DNA of 64,000 nucleotides from Branchinecta lynchi (taxonomy: Eukaryota > Arthropoda > Branchiopoda > Anostraca > Branchinectidae), in contig JAKZAP010000016.1 of the NCBI GenBank assembly GCA_023053575.1, positions 10,806,030-10,870,029 on the forward strand, in the 5' to 3' direction. The notes under the pieces were generated by a model. It did not search any database and was not told where the DNA came from. It worked only from the letters and a program-made list of their open reading frames with translations. A program made the translations under genes and the position numbers. This document shows, piece by piece, positions 45,310 through 56,131 of this stretch. Numbering within the stretch: the stretch's first letter is position 1; each line of letters starts with the position of its first letter.

Positions 45310-45540
45310 TTGATTTCATATTTCCTGCCACAATCTTTTCAACTCGACTGGGTTTCTCGTTTCCCCGGGAAACCGAAATAAGACAATACGTGTCAAGATA
45401 TAAACGGAAAATTCCGAGCATTCAAAGGGAGCATCCGGAGTAACTAAATTCCTGCTAAAGTAGAACTTCGGAAACAGGGATAAGACAATACGTGTCAAGA
45501 AATAACGGAAAAAAAACAAGTATTCAAAGGGAGTGCGTCT
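45310..45540. repeat. Direct duplication of about 110 bp
   Basis: The segment ataagacaatacgtgtcaag followed by cggaaa and attcaaagggag occurs twice (about 45380-45430 and 45480-45533) in diverged form. Confidence 0.65.
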
Positions 45541-45751
45541 CGATAGTTTCTGTTTTTCTTTTTTGTCTGTTTTCTTTCTCTTCTTCTTTTTAAATCTAAA
45601 GTCGATAAGGTATTGTTTTCTCCCTCTCCTTATTTTTTCAATTATAGACTCAGTTGTCTGTCCATTTTTTTTTAATAATAGCTTCACCTGCCTTGGGCAA
45701 GCGGTTCGCTTCATGTCATGTCCTGGTAGTCCTTGTTTAGATTTGCTGTGG

Positions 45752-45890
45752 AACAGCAATCGCAATTTCTGTCCGTCCGTCTGTCTGCCGGTCAAGGGTT
45801 TTGCTACATCTGGTATGAAGCTAGGACGATGAAAATTGGCACACTTCTTAAGGACCCGACCAAATGCTCGAGGAGTTAGTTCAACTTTTT
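45752..45890 (+). repeat. Family A end fragment (plus orientation)
   Basis: Contains gcaatcgcaatttctgtccg, a tccgtctgtctg tract, and aggacgatgaaaattggcac, as at the start of the 2932-5649 copy. It faces the inverted copy that follows. Confidence 0.65.
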
Positions 45891-48872
45891 AACAAGAGCT
45901 ACTAGCTCATATGGCACTTGTACGAGTAGGCTGTACAAGAAAGTAGATGAAAACGTCACAAAATACACCCGCCATCCAAAAAGGCGGTTCGGAAATAGAA
46001 ATAGGATATTTAGTTTCACTCATTTCTGAGCAGTTCCGGCATCGTCTCGATTGCAAATGCACATGACTGTTCAAACTTTCATCCCAATAAATCCATTTGT
46101 TTGATCCCTAGACATGCTACACGATTTCCGGTACTCACTCTATTTCCACCTACCGTGGCCGAATCTGGTTCGGAATAAAAAAAAAATCGACCACCTAAAG
46201 CATCTTCGTTTATACCATCTACCAAGACGTTTCACTCGAATCTGAGCATTTTTGGAAAGTTCCGGTACCCCCCCCCTTCCCACCAACGTTGTCGGAGCCG
46301 GTTCGGGCCCAATCTCTTAATTTCCTCATCAAGTTTGACTGAAATTGGAGCATAGCCTATCTGCAAGTTTCCAGTACCCCCCCCCCCCCCCCCTACCTTG
46401 GCCGAATCCGGCCCAGACGCCAAATAACAAATCTAGGCCGCATAAACTCGGCACTGTCGAATTGCATCTCATTCGGTCCATCCGTTTGGTTTTTGTGCAT
46501 GTCAAAAGTCCCCCCACCCCCAATTCCCCTAATCGTGGTCGCATATGGTTCGAACGCATGTTTTACATGTCGAGGCCATCGATTCGTATCACCCATGAAG
46601 TTTCACTCGAATCAGACCACTCGTTCGCAATTTATAGAAGTCCATCTTTCTCTTCTCTTGCTCCCCCAAAAATGCTCGGATCTAGGAACGGAAGTTTCCG
46701 GGGGTATGTTGTGTCAGGTTTTTAAGTCAAGATAATTCGGGTCGCTAATATGCCTGCAAAGTTTCGTTGTCGTTTTACATCTGGAACTATTCTAACTCAC
46801 GACTACCGGAATTCCAGGAAACCCCCTCCAACTCCCCCCACAGAGCCCCAAAACCATCTGGCTCCGTCAATTTCATCTAGGCCTAATGCTTGTTCCATCC
46901 ATTAAGTTTCGTCCCAATCCCTCTACTTTTAGAGTTTCTTGAGTTTCCCCCCCCCCCATCCCCACAGGTATCGGACCCGACTCGGACGTGACACTGAACG
47001 TCCGAGGCGATAGCTCACCAGACAAGTTTCATTCAAATCCGATCACCCGTTCAAAAGTTATGCACGCCACTAGATTCCGGACTCCCCATCCACCCACTCC
47101 CCCCACGATGGTCGGGTCGGGGAAACGGCTGTTCTCAAGTCAATCTGTTCGGATCCCTGACATACCTGCCAAGTTTCATCGCCCTAGGACATCAGGAAGT
47201 ATGCCGAACTCGCGGGATCGCTAGAAATCCGGACCCCCACCCCAACTCCCCCACAGTGCCTTGATCCGGTCCGGTTATGTCAATGACGTTTCGAGGACCT
47301 GTGCTTGTTTTTCCCACCAAGTTTCATCCCGATCCCTCCACTTTAAGCGTTTCTCAAAATTTCCGGTTCCCTCCTCCAACTCCTCCCAGTGTCATCGGAT
47401 CCGGTCCAGTTATGTCAATGACGTGTCTAGGACCTGTGCTTGTTTTTCCCACCAAGTTTCATCCCGATCCCTCCACTTTAAGCGTTTCTCAAAATTTCCG
47501 GTTACCTCCTCCAACTCCCCCCAGTGTCATCGGATCCGGCCCGGATTTAAAGTGAGGTGTCTGAGACACAAGGTCATCCTAAATATCAATTTTCATCAAG
47601 ATCCGATCACCCTTTCAAAAGTTATGCACGCCACTAGATTCCGGACTCCCCATCCACCCACTCCCCCCACGATGGTCGGGTCGGGGAAACGGCTGTTCTC
47701 AAGTCAATCTGTTCGGATCCTTGACATACCTGCCAAGTTTCATCGCCCTAGGACACCAGGAAGTATGCCGAACTCGCGGGATCGCTAGAAATCCGGACCC
47801 CCATCCCAACTCCCCCACAGTGCCCTGATCCGGTCCGGTTATGTCAATGACGTGTCTAGGACCTGTGCTTGTTTTTCCCTCCAAGTTTCATCCCGATCCC
47901 TCCACTTTAAGCGTTTCTCAAAATTTCCGGTTCCCCACCCGAACTCCCCCACAGTGCCCTGATCCGGTCCGGTTATGTCAATGACGTTTCTAGGACCTGT
48001 GGTTGTTTTTCCCACCAAGTTTCATCCCGATCCCTCCACTTTAAGCGTTTCTCAAAATTTCCGGTTCCCTCCTCCAACTCCCCCCAGTGTCATCGGATCC
48101 GGCCCGGATTTAAAGTGAGGTGTCTGAGACACGAGGTCATCCTAAATATCAATTTTCATCAAGATCCGATCACCTGTTCGCAAGCTAAAAATACCTCAAA
48201 TTTTGGCTTCACCCTCCCTCCACTCCCCCCCCCCCCCAGATGGTCGAATCGGGGAATTGATGATTTCCTATTTAAGCTGGTCGGGTCCCAGACATGCCTG
48301 TCAATTTCCATCGTCCCAGCACATCAGGAAGCACGGAACTCGCGGGATCACTACAAATTCGGTCTCCCCCCCCCCCCCCAACTCCCCCAAAGTGAGCGGA
48401 TCCGTTCCGGTTATATCAGTCACGTATCTAGGACTTTTGCTTGTACTTTCCACCAAGTTTCATTCGGATCCCTCCACTCTAAGTGTTTTCCAAGATTTCC
48501 GGTTTCCCCCTCTAACTCCCCCCAGTGTCACAGGATCCAGTCTGGATTTAAAATGGAGGGTCTGAGACACGAATTCCTTCCATGTATTAAGTTTCATTAA
48601 GATCCGATCACCCGTTCGTAAGCTAAAAATATCTCATTTTTCCTATTTTTTCCGGATTCCCCCTCCCTCCACTCCCCTCCAGATGGTCGGAACGAGGAAG
48701 CGACAATTTCTAATTTAATCTGGTCCAGTTCCTGATATGCTTGCCAAGTTTCATCGTCCTAGCTTATCTGGAAGTGCCCAAACTAGCAAAACCGGGTCCG
48801 ACAGACCGACAGACCGACTGACGGACAGAAATAACAATCGCTATATGGCACTTGAGTAAGCTCAAGTGCCAT
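45891..48872 (-). mobile_element. Family A element, 3.0 kb copy in reverse
   Basis: Reverse-oriented partner of 2932-5649: begins aacaagagctactagctcat, ends with the hairpin ggcacttgagtaagctcaag followed by tgcc. Internal units with ccaagtttcatc, ccgatccctccactttaagc and ccaactccccccagtg are repeated, more often than in the plus copy. Long Pro-rich frames (47261-47788, 48115-48600) are translations of these units. Confidence 0.82.
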
Positions 48873-49411
48873 AAAAATTTTGAACCATCGGCAGGAGAGG
48901 AGGGATGGGCAACCCGGAAACTTGTGAAATGCGTAAGTTGGAAGTGTAAGTGTAAGAGAAGCTGTCCTAGATGATACATTTTATGACCGAAGGGGATGCG
49001 GCCACTGTGGCGGAGTTGGAGGGCGGAAATCCTGTGACTCGCATAGGGGTCAAACGAGTAGTGCGATCTCAGTGAAACTTGGAGTCTAGATAGATAATAT
49101 GCCCTAAATAATACTTTTGGGTCCCCTTTAAAATGTTCATTATACAAATAAATACTCCTTGAGCACAAGCTGACTGGGAAACATATATTCATACAACATA
49201 AATATCGCTGTCGAAACATCATAGCTGACGTTTTCCGTTTTAATCCACTATTTGAATATATAATTATATACTAAACTGAACATTATATAAATTGAAATAA
49301 ATTGAGAATTGTATAATAAACTAAAATGAATATATAATAAACAACGATATTCTGATACAAGCAATAACGAAATGAATTTGAACTTAAATGTACGCAGCTT
49401 TAGTAGCTTAC
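48873..49411. repeat. Family A remnant and family R 3' remnant
   Basis: 48885-49130 carries family A blocks (aacccggaaacttgtg, gtgcgatctcagtgaaactt). 49205-49260 carries the family R 3' part (catcatagctgacgttttcc). Confidence 0.6.
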
Positions 49412-49590
49412 CTTCTGGGTCCCACAATCAGGATATCCTCGCGGTCCGGTAATTCGAAGAGAGCTGGTCGTCCCCCCATTCCCTCTAAAGAAACAGCGAT
49501 CGTAATAGCCGTAGGTGTAGATTCTACCAGCAAAGCCCTCTTGCGTGCGCAAATTGAACTCCATGCCATCTTCGTTGCAAGTCTGGCTCA
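49412..49590 (-). CDS. PAN-ZP protein exon: first half of ZP-N
   Basis: 179 nt; acceptor ggtcttgttttcag, donor gtaagc. Two bases complete a Val codon, followed by SQTCNEDGMEFNLRTQEGFA, GRIYTYGYYDRCFFRGNGGT and TSSLRITGPRGYPDCGTQK. Three conserved ZP-N cysteines are present (visible residues 59, 87, 110), and the fourth is in the next exon. The G(M)xFxLxTxxxFxGRIYxxGYYDxC pattern is the classic start of an ecdysozoan ZP domain. The acceptor's pyrimidine tract overlaps the end of a family C remnant (49597-49709). Confidence 0.94.
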
Positions 49591-49596
49591 CTGAAA

Positions 49597-49709
49597 ACAA
49601 GACCAAAATATTACATTCCCTTCGAGAGTTATAGTGCGCACAGACGGACAGAGGGACAACTTTTGCAATGTCACAGGTATCCCGGCACTTACGTTTTGGG
49701 ATCCCAAAA
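49597..49709 (-). mobile_element. Family C element, copy 4: miniature remnant at a splice acceptor
   Basis: Only about 113 bp: the minus-strand right end (ttttggtcttgtt) joined by internal deletion to the left end (gacggacag... ttttgggatcccaaaa). The element end stops within about six bases of exon 49412-49590, so the ZP intron ends tttggtcttgtt plus ttcag. Confidence 0.8.
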
Positions 49710-49734
49710 TGTTTGATCTGCAGGCTTACTTACG

Positions 49735-49873
49735 TGCTTCTGTATTCAAATAATGCATAAAACAGATATGTCAGGTACGATGCTTTGGCAGCGATATTTC
49801 GGCTCTTCTTGGCAAGGGTCCTGAAAGGACCTTGCATCGTCCCAATCGTGCAGCAAAAAACAGCGGCCTTATC
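49735..49873 (-). repeat. Family R fragment
   Basis: The minus-strand core keeps the hairpin and CGAAATATCG (49790-49825), but the CTGA(N)GAG part is replaced by ctttcaggac. Confidence 0.65.
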
Positions 49874-50841
49874 AACAAGACCAAAGGTGTCGATGGGATC
49901 CCAAAAATCTAATATTTCATTCAGACAATAGGGTTTTGTCGTCACCAGATCCAGTCTTCGCCACGCTAATCATCAGAGAAAACCAAGTTCAGATATACCT
50001 CTATAAGCCATATCTATTTTGATGATACTGACCGAGACTTCCTGCTTTGCTTCTGCCAAGTTTCCGGTTTCGCCCAAATTCCGAGCAAACTACTAGTCCA
50101 CCAAAACAAATCCAGCGTCAAATCCCTATAAAGAACATCTAAGACAATTTGAATAAAAGTTTGACTTAAAAAAAAATCCGGTTACAACCGGATACCGGAC
50201 TAATTATATGTCCGGGTAAAAAATGATGGTCATATACAGACTCAGCCTGTCTTCCTACCCCTTAATCTATCATCTAATCAAACTTATGCTTTTACGAGCG
50301 AGAAAATGGTTTTCACCATCGTCTTCAGCATGTCTTTTTACCCCTAAATCAAACATTTAATCAACTTCTAATGAAACTTTTACTTTTAACCAACTTTCCG
50401 GTTTTCACCGGATTCCGGACGAACTACTTGTTCGGTGAGAAAATGATTTTCACCATCACCCCAAAATCGACCATTTAATCAACTTCTAATAAAACTTTTA
50501 TTTTTAACCAACTTTCCGGTTTTTGCCGGATTCCGGACGAACTACTTGTCCGGCAAGAAAATGGTTTTCTCTATCGTGCTCAGCATGCCTTCTTACACCA
50601 TAATCGACTATCACACTAGCTGTTCAAAAATATTTTGTTTGTCCCTTAATTTGAACCCCCTCCCTCACCCCACCCCTAAATGTAGGGATACAGAGCCCAT
50701 CTACGAACTTGACCTTACCCTTGATCCAACGAAACCTCACACCAACTTTCTTCAAAATATCTCATTCCTTTCGAGAGTTATAGCGCGAACAGACGGACGG
50801 ACGGATAGGTATCCCTCCACTTACGTTTTGGGATCCCAAAA
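49874..50841 (-). mobile_element. Family C element, copy 5
   Basis: From aacaagaccaaaggtgtcga to ttttgggatcccaaaa on the plus strand. Four internal units, then the tagagcccatctacgaactt and gacggacggacgg blocks. Same orientation and closely similar to copy 2. Confidence 0.85.
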
Positions 50842-50844
50842 AGA

Positions 50845-51060
50845 GGCTGAAATTTGAAGTTTCAGTTGTTTATTGTAGGTATTTTTCCTTCCCCGAAGTT
50901 GACCTTGAAGATTGATAGCCTGACGAGGGCCCTTGCCAAGAAGGGCCGAAATATCGCTGCCAAAGCATCGTCGCTGACATATCTGTTTTATGCGTTATTT
51001 GAATATATGTTTCAAAGTCAGCTTGGGCTCAAGGGATATTTATTAAGTGCTTCTACTCTA
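50845..51060 (+). repeat. Family R repeat with the best-paired hammerhead-like core
   Basis: Core at 50920-50951: CTGACGAG, then GGCCCTT-gccaag-AAGGGCC (a perfect 7-bp stem counting the shared G), then GAAATATCG. Upstream ttccttccccgaagttgacc; downstream caaagtcagcttgggctcaa. Confidence 0.78.
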
Positions 51061-52765
51061 TTCCAAAGTAGGATACCTTATTTCCAACCATTCTAGTCTA
51101 CAATTTTGGAAAGCAGAAAAAGAGCTTTTGAATCAAAATCTTTGTATTTTGGCAGACAAAAAAACATATTTCCACTTTAAATATTCCTTTAGCCCAAGCT
51201 GACTACGAATCGTACTTGACTGTGCAAAACGAGGGCTTCAGGCTCAAGCCGCTAAGCTGGAAAATGAACTTGCTGAAAAACGAACTAAAAATTTTTCGGA
51301 GAGTTGCTTATTTTGTTAAGACCAAGCTAAAATTTACCGGATGTATGCTCCTTTGGACTTTAATTAATTCTGGACGGTGCCCTTTTGGTCCATAATTAAT
51401 TCGGGACGGTGCCCTTTTGGTCCATTTGCCGATAAGTCAACTGTTGCCGACTCAAAGCCTCTCTTGGGATTTAATAAGAACATCTAAGTGGGTGTTAATG
51501 TTTTGGATTTAATTTGGAAAACTGGGATTAGGTACTTGGAACAGACGTCAGAATACAGCTGCTGATTTGTAATTAGCCATGTTAGGAATCGTCCGATTCC
51601 TTATTCGAATATTCAGTAATGCATCTTAACTAAAGCGGTACCAGTTCAATTGGTAGACAGCTTTCAAATAGAAATATTTAAAGTGGATTTATTGTAAATT
51701 AAAGGTAAACCTTTTCGGTTATTACAGTCATGGGCATGGGGGGGGGGGCAATGAGAGAGGATGTAATGACGGGCCTGATTATTGCAACACGTCATTTGAT
51801 TTCGTTTTCTGTTTTGTTTTTTAACAGTATATTCAGAACAAGTCTGTTCTGTTTCAAGTTCTTTTCTTTCTGGATGATCAGTCCTTTTTTTGGAAAGGGT
51901 CGAATTTAAGCACTGTCATGTACCAACTTCCAGCAATTCTCACATTTTTCAGGATCAGTCGTGAACAGAGACAGACGGACAGATCCGTGATAAGTGGCCT
52001 TTAATTTCATTCGGGATCCGAAAAGACGTTCTGGGATCCCACAAAATTTGTATATTTGCCGGAAGGAAAGTCGCGTCATTTCATTCGGGTTTTAGGCCTG
52101 GAATTTCGGGGCTTGGGCATCATCAAAAGCTAGATTTTGTTGGGGGTAAGTGGTGTTTTACCCGAAAAAATTCATAGCCTGCTTCAAAAATTTTGCCTGC
52201 GGCTCTCATTTTCGTTGTTTATATAGAGGCGTTAGAAACTGCTGCAGGTCGGGGTATTGCGAAAGCGAATTCCTCTTATTACGAATGAGTTCAACCTCAC
52301 CATACAAATACTAGCTTTAATGTTTCTTTAAATTCGTACAGTTTCCCGCATGTGGGGCTGTGTTTCTTGGCTATTGTTTCTAACTGGTGTGACCCTTGCG
52401 ACTTGACCGACATATGCCCGTCGTATACTTTGAGGTTATCACCTCCCAAGCCCCTCAAACCGCCTCTGTGCTCGGAGATACGACTACTTCAACGCTTGCT
52501 GGTGTGACCAGTTTTACTCTTACATATGCGAAGAAAAGCTGAAACGGGTGGCAGGGCGACCCCCCCCCCTCCCTCGAGTTTTGGCTAGCGACGCCCCTGG
52601 TTACAGTAGTTAAAAAATTAAGACACGTACTGACATTATAAAAGAATTGAAGTATTCAAGATAGAAAGATTCATTATTATATGGTTTCTGACCACAGTTC
52701 TTCTTGACTACAGTTATTTGGGAATACAATTATTCCTGACTTGCACGTATTTAAATAGTCATTAA
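51061..52765. other. Intron stretch, mostly unrecognised
   Basis: Contains a family R 3' remnant (51185-51290), a 32-bp tandem duplication (aattaattc(t/g)ggacggtgcc at about 51363-51425), a G run near 51739, a gggatccc-type fragment near 52015-52045 and a family N right end (52557-52600). No exon was identified. Confidence 0.45.
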
Positions 52766-52982
52766 GAGCATTTTCCATCCTGCTTAACGTAGTTACTAAG
52801 CATGGCGTCACGAATTCTGGCTTTTTGCCGTCAAAGCTGGAACAATTTTTCTATTTTCCAGCAAAATATCATGCCAAGGGCGAATCCGACCAATCAGGTT
52901 ACAATACGTGTAGTCACGTAGTCACTTTTGGTGAGGTTGGAACGGAAATCTGATTTTATTTGTAGAAGGGTGGAACACGCTC
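52766..52982 (+). mobile_element. Family M MITE, copy 4 (internally deleted)
   Basis: 217 bp from gagcattttccatcctgc to gggtggaacacgctc, flanked by TAA on both sides (52763-52765 and 52983-52985). It lacks part of the internal region of full copies. Confidence 0.87.
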
Positions 52983-53007
52983 TAAATAAACGTTCTTGAA
53001 CGTTCAG

Positions 53008-53207
53008 TGGAGAGATAGGCGTGCCAGCTAGGGTCTTCTTAACAGGCCAGATTGAGGAGCCTAAAGGCTCATTCACATTGAGCCCCAGTCTCAGCCAGTT
53101 CTGCGAGTTCTTCTCCCACCCAATTTCCACTCAGATGCCATTCCCATTGGACACTCTGAGCCTAAAACTGCCTGAGACCGAAGTTCAGACAAATTTAATT
53201 TTCAGGG
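53008..53207 (+). other. Unassigned exon-like open frame, plus strand
   Basis: A 66-codon open segment bounded by an acceptor-like cgttcttgaacgttcag and a donor-like gggtaatc. It reads GEIGVPARVFLTGQIEEPKG, SFTLSPSLSQFCEFFSHPIS, TQMPFPLDTLSLKLPETEVQ and TNLIFRG. Codon usage and alternating hydrophobic pattern look like real protein, and it is not low complexity. It lies between two MITEs inside a ZP gene intron on the opposite strand. I do not recognise the family. It could be an exon of a nested gene, a captured gene fragment or chance. Confidence 0.3.
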
Positions 53208-53224
53208 GTAATCTTACAATCCAG

Positions 53225-53480
53225 CAGAGCCGTAACGTATGGGGGGGGGGGTATACCCGATCCCCCCAATGTTGTCGGCCAGTTGGTAAATAAAAATGAA
53301 TTGGTGTGAAACGCCCCAAGTTTTCTTAAATACAGTCGACTTTTCCCGAAAACAGTTGATTTTGTCTTAGAAACGATCAATTTTCTAGTAAGGCAGTCGG
53401 TAAAAAGTGTAGCATGTCGTTAAATACTTTGCCCCCCCCCCCGCCCCCCGCCCAAAAAAAAATTGCCTCGTAACGACTCC
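53225..53480. mobile_element. Family N-like MITE
   Basis: Starts cagagccgtaacg with a G run, includes tgtcggccagttggtaaa and cagtcggtaaaaa, then C runs, ending tcgtaacgactccg. It is a variant of the family N ends (GTAACG in place of GTCACG). Confidence 0.7.
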
Positions 53481-53511
53481 GCAAGCCAATAAGATTGTTC
53501 TGTGTTGTCCT

Positions 53512-53556
53512 TGATTCCCCGAGGAATCCTCGGTGAACGGTGAGAATAGGCCTTAG
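53512..53556. repeat. End fragment of the 9272-type TTAA element
   Basis: gattccccgaggaatcctcg and gtgaacggtgagaataggcc match the right terminus of 9272-9685 with a few changes, without the remainder of the element. Confidence 0.6.
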
Positions 53557-53624
53557 ATCTTGTCCCAACAAGACGTTGATTAGGTGAAGTGATTACATTG
53601 GTGCGATAGCTTCTGACATGATGG

Positions 53625-53965
53625 TAACTCTCGAAGTTTCATAACAGAAGGATCCGCAGTTTCAAGATAGACACTCAACAGGCAACACTCGGGGTGTAAT
53701 TTGTTGTGATTTTTAAGACGTTATGCATACAAGCATTGCGGAACAGCCGAAAAATGCCAAAAAAGCATCTGCTGACTTTTTTTGTTTGTCGTCATGATTT
53801 TGCATAATTTAACAGATGCTTTTTTGGCGGTTTTTCGGCTCGTCCTGGCAATGCTGGTTATGCATAACATTTCATGCATAAAGTTAAACAGATTACATCC
53901 AAAATGATTTCTGTTGAAACTGAGCATTCTTATGTTATCTGTGCTGAAACTTCTGACAGAATGCA
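53625..53965. mobile_element. Copy of the 41026-type inverted-repeat element
   Basis: Shares tttcataacagaaggat, aagcattgcggaacagccga / tcggctcgtcctggcaatgc (inverted), aaaagcatctgctgactttt and ctgttgaaactgagcat with 41026-41522. It lacks the central nested palindrome. Confidence 0.75.
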
Positions 53966-53998
53966 AGCCTGAAACCGGTGCCAGTCTCCACAGTCTAT

Positions 53999-54303
53999 GA
54001 GCGTGTTCCACCCTACTTACCGTAGTTACTACGCATAACGTCACGAATTCTGGCTTTTTGCCGTCAAGGCTGGAACTACTTTTCTATTTTCCAGCAGGAT
54101 ATCATGCCACGGGCGATTCCGACCAATCACGTAACAGAGATGTGTAGTTACTACGCTTACTACTCTCCCGAGCATGGTAAGCAAATAGTAACTATTAGTT
54201 ACTATTTCGAGAAGGTTGGAACGGTCAGCGTAGTAATTTTTCGTGAGGATGGAACGGAAATAGTAACTAATAGTAACTATTGTTAGAAGGGTGGAACACG
54301 CTC
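53999..54303 (+). mobile_element. Family M MITE, copy 5
   Basis: 305 bp from gagcgtgttccaccctact to gggtggaacacgctc, flanked by TAT on both sides (53996-53998, 54304-54306). It is the most complete copy. Confidence 0.9.
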
Positions 54304-54639
54304 TATATGTCCAAAATACGCCAGTGAACCTCGGGAAGAACAAGAAATGTGACCCCAACGAACCCTCTAAATACGTCCTTCATAAAATCCGATGACGAAT
54401 ACTATATATAATTAATTCCAAAACACGCCAAATCCTCAGGAAGAAGGAGTAAGCGTGCCAGTACGACTCAAATCCTGTGTCAATCAATCATCGCTTTGTT
54501 CTTGCTTTGGATTGAACCAAAACAAGTGACTACGTCTCCACCTCCAAACTCAGTGACGTTACTACAAAATTTACGTAAAAATTTACCCTACTTTAACGTC
54601 ACCTACACTTTCGTCTTAAACCTGTTATCTTTGTAATTT

Positions 54640-55294
54640 GAAGTTAATTATGAATTTGAAGTTAATTATATGTTTGGTTTAGGGGTAGGAAGACATGCTA
54701 AACACGATGGTGATAATCATTTTGTCGCCGGGCAAGTACTACTTGCCCGGAATCCGGCCAAAACCGGAAAATTGTTAAAAGTATTTGTAGTAGATTAGAT
54801 ATTCGATTTAGGGGTAAGAAGAGATGCTGAATCCGTGTATGACAGTTATTTTGTACCCGGACATATAGTTCGCCCAGAATCCGGCTGGAACCCGAAAATT
54901 TGTTTTAAGTTAAATTTTAATCTGAAGGTGATTAGATGTTCGATATAGGGGAAAGAAGAAACGCTGAGCGAGACGCTGAGTTCGATTTAGCTTCTTCTTT
55001 TTTTTGCCGGACAGGTAGTTCCGGAATTTGGCCGAAACTGGGAAATTCACAGAAGTAAGGCAGGAAGTTTTCGTCAAAATAGATATGACTTATAGGGGGA
55101 AACACAAACATGCTGAATCCATATCTGAACTTGGTTTTCTCAGATGATTACCTTTTTGGCCTTAATCTGTTTCTGAATTTTAATAGTAAAAATGTTCAAG
55201 GAGTCTAACGACGACTGGATCTGGCGTAGACAAGACCCAATTTTCTGGATCAAATATTGAATTTTTGAATCCCATCGAAACCTTTGGTCTTGTT
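54640..55294 (+). mobile_element. Family C element, copy 6 (left-truncated)
   Basis: Internal units (tttaggggtaggaagacatg, ggaatccggccaaaaccgga) and the right end cccatcgaaacctttggtct followed by tgtt. The left palindromic end is missing. Confidence 0.8.
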
Positions 55295-55309
55295 CTTCAA
55301 AAATGTCAT

Positions 55310-55436
55310 TTTTGTTGTTGAAAACAATCGTTTTTTCTGCAGAAAAGTCGGTAAATTACCAGTCAGTCGGTAGATGCCTCGTCCCCCCCCCCCCAAAAAA
55401 AAAAAACATTTTGGCTAGTAACGCCTCTGCGGCCTG
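55310..55436. mobile_element. Family N MITE, right half
   Basis: tttttgttgttgaaaacaat, cgttttttctgcagaaaagt, a C run then an A run, and ttggctagtaacgcctctg, equivalent to 20865-20982. Confidence 0.75.
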
Positions 55437-55821
55437 GAAATAAGGCATGTAATTTAAATGTGCAGTTCTGTAGGCAACACCGGTGGCTGTGACTTCTTGC
55501 TGGAAGCAGGTTCAGTGTGACGTTTAGTTTGAAGCTGAAGTTTACTATTAGGATAAATATTAAATTTGTGTGTATATATATTGTGGTAGAGTTACTAGAG
55601 TTAGCAGCTTAGTTATGAAAGATGTTAATACAAAGTTTTTAGTTATGAATTATTGGATGGCAAGTTCTGTGAGTTAGGATTAACTTCAGCTACGATTGTA
55701 GCCTACCCTACATATACATTTAATATTTTTGTTTGTAATGCAACAAAAATTATCTTCCCGCGGAAGGCTTCTGGTTTTTAGTAAAAGGGATTTTTTTGCT
55801 TGATTGATAAAGAGTACTGGC
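55437..55821. other. Unannotated intron stretch
   Basis: No feature recognised. Confidence 0.4.
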
Positions 55822-56096
55822 CGTGTTACTACGCATGACGTCGTGAGTTTCTACGAATGACATCATGAACCCTGGCAACATATCCGTCAAAATATCGTGC
55901 CGGGGGCTGATCGAGGGGCTGATCGGACCAATCACGTCACAGAGATCGTAGTTACGACGCTAACTACGCTCTCAAGCGTGGTAAGCAAATAGTTATTATT
56001 TTGAGAAGGTTGGAACGGTTAGCGCATAAATTTTCCCGACGCTGGAACAAAAATAGTAACTAGTAGTTACTATTGTTAGAAGGGTGGAACACGCTC
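55822..56096 (+). mobile_element. Family M MITE, copy 6 (left-truncated)
   Basis: Lacks the gagcgtgttcc left end, starting near gtgttactacgcatgacg, but keeps the right part to gggtggaacacgctc at 56096. It contains a small internal duplication (gggctgatcg(a/g)). It ends 36 bp from the PAN exon boundary. Confidence 0.82.
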
Positions 56097-56131
56097 ACTA
56101 CGTCCTAATCTCTTATCTCGCCGTCACCTAC

